From Vicia villosa (Eukaryota; Streptophyta; Magnoliopsida; Fabales; Fabaceae): DNA of 64,000 bases. The stretch's first letter is position 1. The number at the start of each line of letters is the position of its first letter. Positions 23,461 through 36,100 of the stretch are shown here, piece by piece. The notes beneath the pieces are model-generated. The model was not told the origin of the DNA and made no database searches. It saw nothing but the letters and a program-made list of their open reading frames with translations. Position numbers and translations under genes: made by a program. The DNA is taken from assembly GCF_029867415.1 (NCBI RefSeq), contig NC_081183.1, positions 55,378,336 through 55,442,335 on the forward strand. The letters run 5' to 3'.

Positions 23461-24411
23461 TGTTGGCTGGAGATTTCGTTTTAAGAAGTTGACCTTCGAA
23501 GGTTTTGAGTTTGAAGAGTGATGGTTACTGAAGACCATCTTTGAAGATTTAAAAATGGCTACTGATGGCCATGCTTCAAGAAAGATGTCTATGTTTGAAC
23601 GAAGGAGAGAAGTATTAAAGCTAGCACGAAAGACACTTTTGCCAAGACTTAGATATTTCGCGGAAAATTACATGAAGTACTGAAGCTTAATTTGTTTCCG
23701 CATCATTTTCGAATATAGTTATATTGCCACGCGTCGAAAAGGACTCAAGCGGGAAGATTCGAATTGCGAAACGGTTTTCGTAAACTGCACATCGACAGAT
23801 GGCATCCCCAGAGTTATCGTGGATAACGTGGCATTAGATTATTGTACGACCGTTAGGGTCGAATTTAGTATAAATAGGAGTCTTAATGATAGGATTTCGT
23901 GTGTTCATTTTGTACAAATTACTCACATATCGCTCAAGTATCAAGTGTTAAGAGAAAGAGTTCGCTGAGAAATGTACGTATGACACCACCAATTTGAATA
24001 CATGTGTATTTACTTTTATCAAATGTCTTTTGTTTTCCTTACTTCTTTTTCTCTGTTTAAATTTTTACTTTCGAAGTAATTTAATTTTCATGCACGTTAA
24101 CTTTCTTGCAATTTAACATTCTTGTACGTTAACTTTCTTGCAATTTACATTCTCGCAATTTACATGTTTTTCTTATTACGATTTATGCTTCGAAATTACA
24201 CTAACTTATGCAACCAGCGTTATATCGAATGATTAATCATTTGAACATAAGTTTCTTGAAATCAAAACAAACAGGTATGAACCAAATCACATCAATAAAC
24301 CTTTTGTTTGACTATGTCCTAGGATCAATCTAGTCGATCCTGCGAGTAACCAAATCATATTTATTATAGTTTGGAAGACTAGCGGTTGTTTACCGGAAAT
24401 CACCGTAAACA
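23461..24411 (+). repeat. 5' LTR of Tat-like copy 2
   Basis: 951 bp and, by eye, identical to the 5' LTR of copy 1, including the six bases that separate 5' from 3' LTRs in both copies. TATA box at 23869-23878. Confidence 0.95.
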
Positions 24412-24414
24412 AAT

Positions 24415-24432
24415 TGGCACGCCCAGTGGGAC
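24415..24432 (+). other. Primer binding site of Tat-like copy 2
   Basis: TGGCACGCCCAGTGGGAC three bases after the LTR, the same as in copy 1. Confidence 0.75.
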
Positions 24433-24495
24433 AGTGTCAAACTAAGTGTTATTAATTGATTGTTTTGTTTTGTCTAGAAATTGTCTAGACCTTGT

Positions 24496-25776
24496 ATGAA
24501 CCTTAGGAACGGTAAATTAACCAACAGTGCAAAACTAGTTCCTAAACGAAGGTACAACAAGAAAATGGTCGTAGCGGCCAGTGCAGGGGGCGAAGAAAAT
24601 CCCCCACAAGGATCAGGAACAGTAGCGTCAAACGCGACGAATGTTTCGACGTTCACTCAAGGAGTGCAGGCCATACCGGTTTCGACAGGATCTGAACCAG
24701 CGGGTAGTTCGCAAGCCATGATCGAAAATACTTCCACATCAACTGGGACTATCCCAATGTCAGTATCGACTACTGCTCCTCCGCCTGTAAGTGCAAGCGA
24801 GATACCACCCGTATCGACGAACGCTGCAAGTCATTTATCTACCCCAGGACCTTCATTCACTGTAAATGGTTGGAGACCAAATATGTCATACGGGATGCCA
24901 TATTCGTATATGGCAGGACTACAAAGAGCAGGACCTACATACGCTACAACCAACCCAGCGGCGTTTTCACCAAACATGGGTTCAGTAGGTCGAAGTGCAC
25001 ACAATATTGGTGCGTCGACTCAGATTCCCCCTATGACCACTAGTACTCAAGCAGCATTCCGACAAGACATGGATGCAAGCAACCAGGACATGGTAGGACT
25101 CCTTGCTAGAGAGTTAGGGACCATCTTTGATCCAATAGTAACAAGCATCACTAGATCTAGCCAGGATAGCGCAGAAACATACCAAAGGTTATCGTCACAA
25201 TTGGGACGAATGGCGGATTTTTTAGGAGTCCCACAAGATAGACAAAGGAATAACCAGTCAACCTACCAAGAAGAAGATCCAATTATCCGACAAATTCGAA
25301 ATACAGAACCCCCACCAAGGCCAAATCCAGTCGGACAGAACCCAATGGTCGAATTGGGAACTCAAATCGAAACAACGGAGACTGGCCAACAAGCTGTCCC
25401 TCGACAACAGCCCAGAGTAGTCATGGTAGGGAGAGACGAACATCCTGACGCAGTTATCCACAGAGTCAGGAGAAATGATTTGGCAATAGAAAATAATCTT
25501 ACTGCCATGATAGAAAGAATAATGGCTAATAACGGTCTAAATACTGGATTTCGACGTCCAAATTACACATCTCCCATACCTGAATACATCATGCAAAGTG
25601 AATTGCCAAGGGGCGTTAAGGTACCCAAGTTCACCAAATTTGCAGGGGATACTAATGAATCAACGGTGGAGCATATAGCCAGATATTTAACAGAGGCAGG
25701 AACGCTAGCAGGAACGCTAGCAGGCAAACAAAATCATAATTGGTCTCATAAAGAAACATGTAGGGAAAAAACCTAG
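24496..25776 (+). pseudogene. gag: gag, C-terminally truncated (Tat-like copy 2)
   Basis: The translation is identical to copy 1: ATG at 24496, low-complexity Ser/Thr/Pro/Gln-rich N-terminal region, the gag segment KVPKFTKFAGDTNESTVEH, then the deletion junction with its 12-bp tandem repeat and a short foreign tail. No zinc knuckle. The complete identity over this part contrasts with the substitutions in the right half of the element. Confidence 0.85.
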
Positions 25777-26308
25777 AAGTTGGCACAAAACTTTGGACCA
25801 AGCACTTTGGGCTTGTCGAACATCTCCAAAAGAAGCTAAGAACACTACACCTTTTCAACTGACATTCGGACATGATGCGGTGCTCCCAGTTGAAATATAT
25901 TTGCAATCAGTCCGGATACAAAGACAAGCAGAAATTCCCCCTAACATGTACTGGGAATTGATGATGAATGAATTGGTTGACTTGGACGAAGATAGACTTC
26001 GAGCTTTGGAGGTGATAAAGAGACAGAAAGAAAGGGTGTCCAGAGCATACAATAAAAAGGTGAAAGGTAAAACGTTTATTAATAATGACTTAGTGTGGAA
26101 AGTTATTTTACCTATAGATCGAAAGAACCAAGCTTTGGGGAAATGGTCCCCACACTGGGAAGGCCCTTTTCGAATCTTGAAAGTATTTTCAAATAATGCT
26201 TACGAGATAGAGGAATTAGCAGAAGATCGTAGGATTTTAAGAGTAAATGGGAAGTATCTAAAGAGATACAAACCAAGCATGCACGAAGTAAAGATTGCAA
26301 AAACGTAG
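25724..26308 (+). pseudogene. Integrase C-terminal remnant (Tat-like copy 2)
   Basis: Identical in translation to the copy-1 fragment. It holds the end of the integrase core and the C-terminal domain (WSPHWEGPFRILKVF) and lacks the HHCC zinc domain and the catalytic Asp and Glu residues. It overlaps the tail of the gag frame in another reading frame, as expected for a deletion junction. Confidence 0.88.
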
Positions 26309-26510
26309 ATATTTAAGTAATACTACGCAAGCCAAAATGGTCAAATTTGCACCAAAATGGCTCCGTGACCAGGAAACATGTATAAATAAAAGTACGGCAA
26401 AAGATCTTCATTAATTTTAAAAAGTGAAAGGTACAAACGACTTTGGTCCATATGGAACAGCAAAGATTACAAAAAGTAGAGCAGTAAAAAACCTAAAAAG
26501 GAACTATTCT

Positions 26511-27248
26511 TTAGTTGACCCTCTGGTCTAAGTCTTCCAAAGATAGCGTATGAAGACCCTCTGCTTCGAACATGTTCATGCGACCCGAGTCCCGCATCCT
26601 TCGCACTACACCTTTCCTGAGGAACAAGTAGGATAAAAACCTACCAAAAGGGAGGCAACTTACTGTACCCTCTCGAGAGGAAGTTAAAGCAACAGTTTCC
26701 ACAAGTCGTTTGAAGATCATCAAAGGAAAGTTGATCTTCGCCCCTCGTAAAGCACAGGAGATGAACTCCAAGTCTTCCACCGTAATCTGGTTTTCATCAC
26801 AGCTTCGTGGATAAAAGTTACCCACTAGAAGTTGATGCCAAATCCTGAGGATTTTGGCGGTATAAGGATCATTCTCCATGAGACTCGCCAGTAAAACAGA
26901 AGTGGTCATGGTGAAACTGTTATCATCAAAGGTTGCTCCAGTGTTGCTGCAGCGCAACAACTCAGAGATGGTGGAAGGCGTGATAGATACTTCAGCCCCT
27001 CGAATGTTAGAAACTATTGTAGTTCTTCCTTCAGGATCAATGCGTAGGTACGCAAACATCCAGAAATCAGCTAGCATCTTAGGATAAACATTTCCTTCTA
27101 GAATATATAGGTAAAAACCCATCTCCTAGTTCTGGAAAAGGGCAGGAAGGCTGATGTGATGCCTGTTGAATTCTTCTGGGCAAGGTTTGAACTCTTTTTT
27201 GATAAACGTTCTAATGTTGGCATAGGATAAGTTGTTGTTGAGTGCCAT
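26511..27248 (-). pseudogene. aORF2, copy 2, interrupted by a stop
   Basis: Same sequence as in copy 1: ATG at 27248, in-frame TAG at 27125-27123 after 41 codons, then about 204 open codons to 26511. The TATA box CTATATAAAGGG is at 27364-27357. The shared stop shows that the gene was already broken before the duplication. Family assignment (Transposase_32-like) is tentative. Confidence 0.6.
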
Positions 27249-27356
27249 GCTAAAAGTTGGAAAAAGTTTGTAGTTGAAAAGAGTACGAGAAGGAAGAAGA
27301 GAGTTCTGAAATGAAGGGGTAAAAAGAGTGTGAAGAGAAGAAAGGGACACTAACCC

Positions 27357-27364
27357 TTTATATA
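27357..27364 (-). promoter_or_regulatory. TATA box for aORF2, copy 2
   Basis: TATATAAA on the minus strand, about 110 bp above the ATG at 27248, identical to copy 1. The 450 bp on its right, up to 27815, hold no gene. Confidence 0.65.
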
Positions 27365-27815
27365 GTCATGAGGAACGGTAAAGAAACGTTTTTTGGTTTT
27401 AATGATTGATTAGATTGCATTTGGTGTTTCCAGAGGGAAGTTATGATCACCGCCGTTTCCCGCCCTTGGAAGGTGAAATGTAATCATAAAACTGATGCAC
27501 GCACGTCTTAAATAGACGTTTGGAAAAGAAATGACGTCAGCAAATAATGATGATTACGGCTAATGGGAGGAGAAACGTCAAGTCTAGGGCTGCGAAGGGC
27601 AATCGAGCCACGTGAGGCATTCATTAAGGTTACTGTGGCGTAAAAAGGAAGGTATTGGTAAGATTTTGAAGTATTGCCAAACATTTACCATGGATCATTT
27701 CAGAGCAAAATGTGAACACATAAAAAGACAAGTTTGCATACATATATATTCTGAAAATGAGCAAGTACAAAACAAAAGGATCATCGCTACAAAAAAATAC
27801 AAAGTTCGAAGACAA

Positions 27816-30800
27816 TTAAATAAAATCCCTAGGAAGGCTATCTTTGATCTTTGAGTATTGAGCCTCCCACGAAGACATACTAAGCTCGAGTAATGCTCGT
27901 TGCCTCTTTAACTCTTCGATCTCTGGCACCAATTTCTGTGCAGCTTCGAAGTGTTGGATACCCAGCCGTGCTACTTCAGCTATCTCCTGATTATTGGTTT
28001 GTTGAATAGTAGCTTGGCGAGACTTAGCTTCCTGTATCTTCTCTTCGAGTTTCTTAATCTCTTGCTTCCAAGATTGTATATTTTTCTCACACTCATCATA
28101 TTCTTTTTGGTTCTTCAAACGGTCCATCCTAAGAGCGTCACCCTTGTTGGTTGCCTCAGTGGCAGCTTTCCATGAAGAACTATGAGAAGCCATTTTTGCA
28201 GCAAGCTGCTCATTAACATTGTTCTGTCGAAGAATGTTAGACTGAAGCTGGTCGAGTAATGAGCCCAAAAGTACAATCACATCTGAGACCTCTTTCGAAA
28301 CCAGAAGTAAATCCACTTTCTTCAAGAGTTGCTTCAAGCCATGACATTTCATGGAATCCTTGCTTAAGAATTCGTCGAGGTTCGTTTCGAAGAAATGTTC
28401 CTTTATTTGATGAAGGAGGCTGGAGATGTCCTCTTTGTCTCTAGACTTGGTCTGAACAGTTGGAGAAGCTTCAGACGTAAGAATTGAAGTACTATCAATG
28501 TTCATCACGGTTTTAAGAAAGCTGAGAGGATCAGTTTGTTTAGGTTGCTCCAATTTTGAAGGAGTAGGTATGGTTGGAGTAGGCAGTGGAGTAGTTTCGG
28601 GAATAACTACAGTTTCGACATTTGAGTTTCCACAGGGGTCAGTTTCGATTAACTTGGAGGTTTTTTCTGCGACACCTTGATCAGATACGGTGTCCTCACT
28701 CCCAGTCGATGGTACCGCTGCATTATCTTCGCCTAAGAAGTGACCCTCCTCACCCATACATGCGTCTTTGCGAATAGGAGGAGAATCATCAGTCGAATGG
28801 CTTCCTTCAACAGGGGATGCAGTATTGATAGTGGCAAGAGGAGCGATATCTTCAAGGACTGGTGAAAGTATATGAGAAATGTGTTGAGAGGCATCTGCAA
28901 AATGAGCAAATATGGGTAATTGTGGTGTAAGAGTTGCAAGAGAATTATTCAATTTAAGCAAAAGACTTCTTTGCTCACCTTGGGGACTACCAAGGTCAAT
29001 AGCAGCATTGAAAGAGTTGAAATCAGAAGTAGCTGTTCCGATATCATCCTGCAATCATAAGGTGATATTAATTTAATCATTCGAAATAAAGTTCATAGAA
29101 ATGATTATGCTGTAAAGACCTAGATACCTTAGCTGTATTAGTGGCTGGACTTGAATTGTGGCTTTCCATCACTAGAGCGTTACTAGTGGCTTTTAAAGGT
29201 GATTCTTCAGAAGGCGCCTTATCACTCGAAGAGGTAATCTTCGAAGACCCAGATTTTTTCCCTTTGCCCACAGGAGTGGTAGCCTTTTGTTTCTTTTTGG
29301 GCCCTTGCCTGGTACGAGGGGGAGACTTGTCGTCCCCATCTGAAGCAGCATCTGGAGTAGTAGTTGGAAGAGTATTTCGCTTCGAAGATATTGGAGGCTT
29401 CGAACTCTGAAAAAATAAAAAGAGAAGAGAAAATAAGCGTTATCCGTAAGACATGCAAATTGGAATATGAAAGGTGTGTATACCGTGGGTTTCGCGTCAG
29501 TCGTAATAGAATCACTCCCACTTGGCTTATTGCTCTTCGAAGCCTCAGAATATTTCTGCGCAGGAATTGTTTTAGCCTTTCTCTTGTGAGCAACAGCTGT
29601 AACAAAGATGGAAATTATTAACTTAGTAAGGGAAAGGGAAGTCAGTCTAAAGTTTAACTAGACCCAAACCTTCGGGTATTGGAGTCAAGACACGAACGTG
29701 TTTAAGATCTATATGAATATGCCCTTTGAAAGTATCCAGGGTATGCTTAGTCGGGACCACTCGTTCAGCGTGTTTTTTGGTACTCTCTCGAAGAATTTTG
29801 AGATCATTCCCACACACGAACCAGTCTGGGAAAGGAGGACTTAAAGCCACACCAAAATCAGCACTTGGTAGTGGAGGGAATTTTGGAGGATTAAGTTTAA
29901 ATGCCACTTCATAACGTAGTTCTGGTCGAACAGACGGGGGCAATTTCAACTTATCCAGTTTTGCAGAAAACTTTTCACGTAAAGTAACAGCAGCTTCGCG
30001 AACTGTCCGACTAAGATCATCAGGCCTGTAAATAGTTTCAAAGAACTTTTGAAAAGCTTGGATTTCTTTAATGTGAGTTGAAGTACCTTTGCGAAATTTA
30101 TCCAGCACAGCAGTAAAAGCTTCAGTTAGTTCTCAAGTTAGGCCTTCGACATCATAGATGTGTGTGGTATAATAATCTGACCACCATTGTTGAAAATCTG
30201 GAGTGGTATAGAAAGCAGGACAAAAGAGATAGGTGAAAGGGTGAAAACATCAGTATATTTGGCTATCTTCGCTTCACATTCCTCTTCAGTTAGGTATAAG
30301 GTACGGAAACACATGTGGTTCCTTTTGTCATACAAACACTTAGGCTTCATTTGGACCAAACCAAACTGTCTTGACACAAGATTTGGCTGATAGCAAACAA
30401 GGATGTATTGACCTTTGGAAGGTCGAAGGCGGTAATAGAATAACCTTGGGATAAGGAAAGCTTCCCAAATAGCCAAAGATTCAGCTTGGTGTTCCGGAGA
30501 TGTTGCAGGAAACTCTCGAGTAAACCATTCAGGACCTACAGCTCTTCGTACAAATGGAGCCATTGAAGAACTGAACTGGTAACGTTTAGCAAACATCATT
30601 ACATATGCTAAGAAATGTTCACGAAGTTTCCCAGTCTCTTCTTTTGGGGTCAACAAGGCCAATCTGGTCCCTTCGACAGTTTGATTTTTGATTTCTGGAA
30701 TTTCTTCGTTAACGACGCCCCGGAATGGGAGGTGTGCTTCGAAAGTGGCATTAAGCCATAATTGTAGTAACCAGAACGGAGCAGCGAAAAGGAGAGATCC

Positions 30801-31753
30801 TGTTGTGTAAGTCTTTACAAGGTCTACAGCTTCACCAAGGTTTTCATAAAGAAATCCTAGAATCAATTCGCTCAGGTTCAATTTCTTGCCATCGTGTAAT
30901 TGATTAGCCATGCATAGATATCTTTTCGCTACTTGTATGGACCTGGAGCAGAAAACACATCTCGAAAGCCATAATGCCAGGAAAGCAATATGTTCTACGT
31001 CGGAGACTTCAACATTTGTCTGATCATGGTATTGCTGGATGAAAGCAGTATAAGTAACTGTAGCTTCGTTGAAGTTGATGGTATCAACATCCAAGACATT
31101 AGGATCAAAAGTTTCACCAGTCGGTCGAAGCCCTGTGATGGCAGCTACATCGAAAAGAGTTGGAGTAATCATTCCACATGGGAGATGAAAGGTATTGTGA
31201 GAAGCGTCCCAGAAGTGGACTGACGCTACTAACATAGTTTGGTTATACTCTAAACCAGTCTTGGACAATTGAATGAGATCATAAATCCCTAATTCTTGCC
31301 AGAAAGAAGCCTTCTGTTTCTCCACTTTGTTTAACCAAGAATAGTATAGTTCTGGATCCTTTGCTAAAGGGATTGACCTAAAAACCCTTACAAAATTGGT
31401 TACATAATCTAACCTAATTTTCTCTAAGACTACGGGAGGCGTAGTCGAAGCTTCTTCTATAGGGTTAACATCCTCTGAGATTGGATTACCTTTGTCATCT
31501 ATTTTTATCTTGCTCACAGAGGCCTAGTCTTATAATATGCAGGAAAGAATTTATCTAGTGAACTATTTTCTCCTGATAATGGGCCCATGAAAGCACAAGT
31601 TTTTCCAGAAAGTTCAAAAGGGATGATTACCTGAGAAGCGTAAATAGCGCGTTCCTCCGCAGTATTCGGTTTGGGAATGTATTCCTGATTCCCCAGTTGT
31701 GTAGGTTTCTGAAGCTTCAGAACTGGTTGGAGAACATTTGAAGAAGACGCCAT
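27816..31753 (-). pseudogene. aORF1, copy 2: antisense PMD plus coiled-coil gene with introns, frameshifted
   Basis: Exons on the minus strand: 31753-29670, 29596-29484, 29406-29128, 29048-27816, with the same splice sites as copy 1. The PMD region (HFWDASHNTFHLPCGMITPT), basic linker and C-terminal coiled coil are all present. Frameshifts near 31516 and 30140 and the TGA before the LDKFRKG segment are shared with copy 1. Replacement differences from copy 1 include Gln for Arg in KNQTVEG, Phe for Leu in REHFLAYV, Gly for Asp in NNGGQI, Leu for Gln in LDKFRKG, Phe for Ser in PPKFPPL and Pro for Leu in LEQPKQTD. Most differences alter amino acids, as expected for drift without constraint. Promoter region 31754-32180 with TATA-like TTTAAATACT at 31870-31861. 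Confidence 0.75.
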
Positions 31754-32180
31754 TGAAAGATGTTTGATTTGGGGAAGAAGTTTGAAGGTAACTAAGTATG
31801 TTGTTTTCTGGAAAGAGTTTGAAGAAATGGAACTGAAAGGAAAAAGAAAGGAAGAGACTAAGTATTTAAAGGTTTAACGGGAACCCTTTCAAACCTTTTG
31901 GGTAAAAACTAGAAGACACGCGGCAAGCATTGATTTAATCCAACGGCGGTCGAATAGTCACCAGCTCTATTCCTAGGATATAGGAGTAATGATCATAAAG
32001 TAAGGTCAAGACGTGGGAATGTAACTGTTGAGAAGACGTTTCTGAAAGCGACAAGACATTTTGGAAATAGAGTTATAATTGATTATGACGTCAATTATTA
32101 GTCTTGGGACTCTAAGAAAGCAAAACGAAATCCCATTATAGCAAGAAACGCCTATTTCTTTCGTTGGTCGAAACATGCAT

Positions 32181-32193
32181 TTATTGGGGGCAA
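32181..32193 (+). other. Polypurine-tract region of Tat-like copy 2
   Basis: TTATTGGGGGCAA before the 3' LTR, the same as copy 1. Confidence 0.55.
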
Positions 32194-32195
32194 TT

Positions 32196-33146
32196 TGTTG
32201 GCTGGAGATTTCGTTTTAAGAAGTTGACCTTCGAAGGTTTTGAGTTCGAAGAGTGATGGTTACTGAAGACCATCTTTGAAGATTTAAAAATGGCTACTGA
32301 TGGCCATGCTTCAAGAAAGATGTCTAAGTTTGAACGAAGGAGAGAAGTATTAAAGCTAGCACGAAAGACACTTTTGCCAAGACTTAGATATTTCGCGGAA
32401 AATTACATGAAGTACTGAAGCTTAATGTGTTTCCGCATCATTTTCGAATATAGTTATATTGCCACGCGTCGAAAAGGACTCGAGCGGGAAGATTCGAATT
32501 GCGAAACGGTTTCCGTAAACTGCACATCGACAGATGGCATCCCCAGAGTTCTCGTGGATAACGTGGCATTAGATTATTGTACGACCGTTAGGGTCGAATT
32601 TAGTATAAATAGGAGTCTTAATGATAGGATTTCGTGTGTTCATTTTGTACAAATTACTCACATATCGCTCAAGTATCAAGTGTTAAGAGAAAGAGTTCGC
32701 TGAGAAATGTACGTATGACACCACCAATTTGAATACATGTGTATTTACTTTTATCAAATGTCTTTTGTTTTCCTTACTTCTTTTTCTCCGTTTAAATTTT
32801 TACTTTCGAAGTAATTTAATTTTCATGCACGTTAACTTTCTTGCAATTTAACATTCTTGTACGTTAACTTTCTTGCAATTTACATTCTCGCAATTTACAT
32901 GTTTTTCTTATTACGATTTATGCTTCGAAATTACACTAACTTATGCAACCAGCGTTATATCGAATGATTAATCATTTGAACATAAGTTTCTAGAAATCAA
33001 AACAAACAGGTATGAACCAAATCACATCAATAAACCTTTTGTTTGACTATGTCCTAGGATCAATCTAGTCGATCCTGCGAGTAACCAAATCATATTTATT
33101 ATAGTTTGGAAGACTAGCGGTTGTTTACCGGGAATCACCGTAAACA
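32196..33146 (+). repeat. 3' LTR of Tat-like copy 2
   Basis: 951 bp. It shares six diagnostic bases with the 3' LTR of copy 1 and has three of its own that I noticed (tttccg near 32512, ctccgttt near 32789, ccgggaatc near 33131). It is followed by intact GAATT at 33147-33151. Confidence 0.95.
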
Positions 33147-36100
33147 GAATTATAAAGTTTGTTTTTGTAAATTCATAAAAAAATGTCAAAGTAAATATAA
33201 AATATTATATATACCAAGTAATTTATCACCATTTGTAGCTGAGAGGATATATGAAAAAGCAACAAAATCTAAATGATTTGTTGGAATTTCATTCACAACT
33301 ATGTTACTGCACTTTGTAGCTCCCATAAAGTTCAATTTGAACTTGTGTGTTGTCGGTTTGAATTTTGATTTCAGTTTTGGCAACTAAGACATTTTCAATT
33401 AAATAAGTAGAACCATCCTTTAAGGATTCTTGAAACTGTGTGATAAGTCTTTTCTTCACTATAGCCTAAATGTTTCCATACTACAATGAAAAAAAGATGA
33501 AAATACAAAAAAAAAATCAATATAGATTGTAAATATTATTATGAAATTAAAAATATAAAATATTTATACCTTTTCGTCAAGTAGAATCATCTCCAAACTG
33601 TTTATTTCAGATGGATTTTTGAATTCAGGTTGAGTCCACATACAAATGAATCGAACCTTCAAATTCCAATCAATCTTTCCAGCATGAATGTTATCAATGA
33701 AAGTAATTATAGGAAGTGCCATTGAATAAACTATGGAAAAGAAGCTGAATATTGGAGAGATGAATTTATACCAATTTGGTGGAAGAGAACTGAATTTATA
33801 CCAATCTGGAGGAGGAGGAGGAGTTACGCATTAATAAAATGAGATTGTGATTTGTAACATGGGTTTATGATTTATAAAAAACGTGGGTTTAGAATTTGGA
33901 TATGGGGTTTTAAAACAAGTATCAAAGAACGTGGGTTTGTGATTTAAAAAATAAGAATGTATGGTTGGTTGACCTGGTAATGAAACATGGGTTTGAATTA
34001 ATACGTTGGTGAAAGAAGTAGTTTTTTTAGGATTTATATTATTTAATATATTTAATATTTAATAATAATTAGTGTGTTTAATCTATTTAAATCAACTAAA
34101 AAGTAGGAAACAATGAATGTAGTTTTTTTAGGGTTTATTTCATTTAATATATTTAATAAATTAATAATTAGTAATGAAATGTGGTGACAATGAAAGTTGT
34201 TTCAGAAAAAAATATATACCATAAATTAATTTATGTAATTAAATATAATGATAAACTATTATTAAATCTTACTCTAAATCCTCAAGAACAATGTTAATCA
34301 TCTGGTAGTTTTTTCCATTCTTTGGAGTTTGTTTGATGTTGTCCTTTTCCACAATATGTGGAATTACATCTGTTAAATTTAAGAAAAAAATTACATATAA
34401 ATTGAGCCAAATGAATTATAAAGTTTGTTTTTGTAAATTCAAAAAAAAATGTGAAAGTAAATATAAAATAGTATATATACCAAGTAATTTATCACCATTT
34501 GTAGCTGAGAGGATATATGAAAAAGCAACAAAATCTAAATGATTTGTTGGAATTTCATTCACAACTATGTTACTGCACTTTGTAGCTCCCATAAAGTTCA
34601 ATTTGAACTTGTGTGTTGTCGGTTTGAATTTTTATTTCAGTTTTGGCAACTAAGGCATTTTCAATTAAATAAGTAGAACCTTCCTTTAAGGATTCTTGAA
34701 ACTGTGTGATAAGTCTTTTCTTCACTGTAGCCTTAATGTTTCCATACTACAATGAAAAAAAAGAAGAAAATACAAAAAAAAAATCAATATAGATTGTAAA
34801 TATTATTATGAAATTAAAAATATAAAATATTTATACCTTTTCGTCAAGTAGAATCATCTCCAAACTGTTTGTTTCAGATGGATTTTTTTAATTCAGGTTG
34901 AGTCCACATACAAATGAATCGAACCTTCAAATTCCAATCAATCTTTCCAGCGTGAATGTTATCAATGAAAGTAATTATAGGAAGTGCCATTGAATAAACT
35001 ATGGAAAAGAAGCTGAATATTGGAGAGATGAATTTATACCAATTTGGTGGAAGAGAACTGAATTTATACCAATCTGGAGGAGGAGGAGGAGTTACGCATT
35101 AATAAAATGAGATTGTGATTTGTAACATGGGTTTATGATTTATAAAAAACGTGGGTTTAGAATTTGGATATGGGGTTTTAAAACAAGTATCAAAGAACGT
35201 GGGTTTGTGATTTAAAAAATAAGAATGTATGGTTGGTTGACCTGGTAATGAAACATGGGTTTGAATTAATACGTTGGTGAAAGAAGTAGTTTTTTTAGGA
35301 TTTATATTATTTAATATATTTAATATTTAATAATAATTAGTGTGTTTAATCTATTTAAATCAACTAAAACGTAGGAAACAATGAATGTAGTTTTTTTAGG
35401 GTTTATTTCATTTAATATATTTAATAAATTAATAATTAGTAATGAAATGTGGTGACAATGAAAGTTGTTTCAGAAAAAAATATATACCATAAATTAATTT
35501 ATGTAATTAAATATAATGATAAACTATTATTAAATCTTACTCTAAATCCTCAAGAACAATGTTAATCATCTTGTAGTTTTTTCCATTCTTTGGAGTTTGT
35601 TTGATGTTGTCCTTTTCCACAATATGTGGAATTACATCTGTTAAATTTAAGAAAAAAATTACATATAAATTGAGCCAAATGAATTATAAAGTTTGTTTTT
35701 GTAAATTCATAAAAAAATGTGAAAGTAAATATAAAATAGTATATATACCAAGTAATTTATCACCATTTGTGGCTGAGAGGATATATGAAAAAGCAACAAA
35801 ATCTAAATGATTTGTTGGAATTTCATTCACAACTATGTTACTGCACTTTGTAGCTCCCATAAAGTTCAATTTGAACTTGTGTGTTGTCGGTTTGAATTTT
35901 TATTTCAGTTTTGGCAACTAAGGCATTTTCAATTAAATAAGTAGAACCTTCCTTTAAGGATTCTTGAAACTGTGTGATAAGTCTTTTCTTCACTGTAGCC
36001 TTTATGTTTCCATACTACAATGAAAAAAAGAAGAAAATACAAAAAAAAAAAAATCAATATAGATTGTACATATTATGATGAAATTAAAAATATAAAATAT

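Larger units (their letters stand above)
23461..33146 (+). mobile_element. Tat/Ogre-type LTR retrotransposon, copy 2
   Basis: It is the same 9,686-bp element as copy 1, displaced by 22,370 bp with no length difference, in the same orientation and the same satellite position. Target duplications are GAATT at 23456-23460 and 33147-33151. All internal defects of copy 1 are present: gag-integrase deletion, aORF2 stop, and aORF1 frameshifts and TGA. I count about 16 substitutions against copy 1, all right of about 27979. Copy 2 arose by duplication of a segment, not by a second insertion. Confidence 0.93.

Noticed and set aside
23461..33146. Copy 2 as an exact assembly duplicate of copy 1
   Set aside because: About 16 substitutions, different TSD states and different downstream monomers argue against a plain artefact. 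A haplotype merge cannot be excluded without reads.
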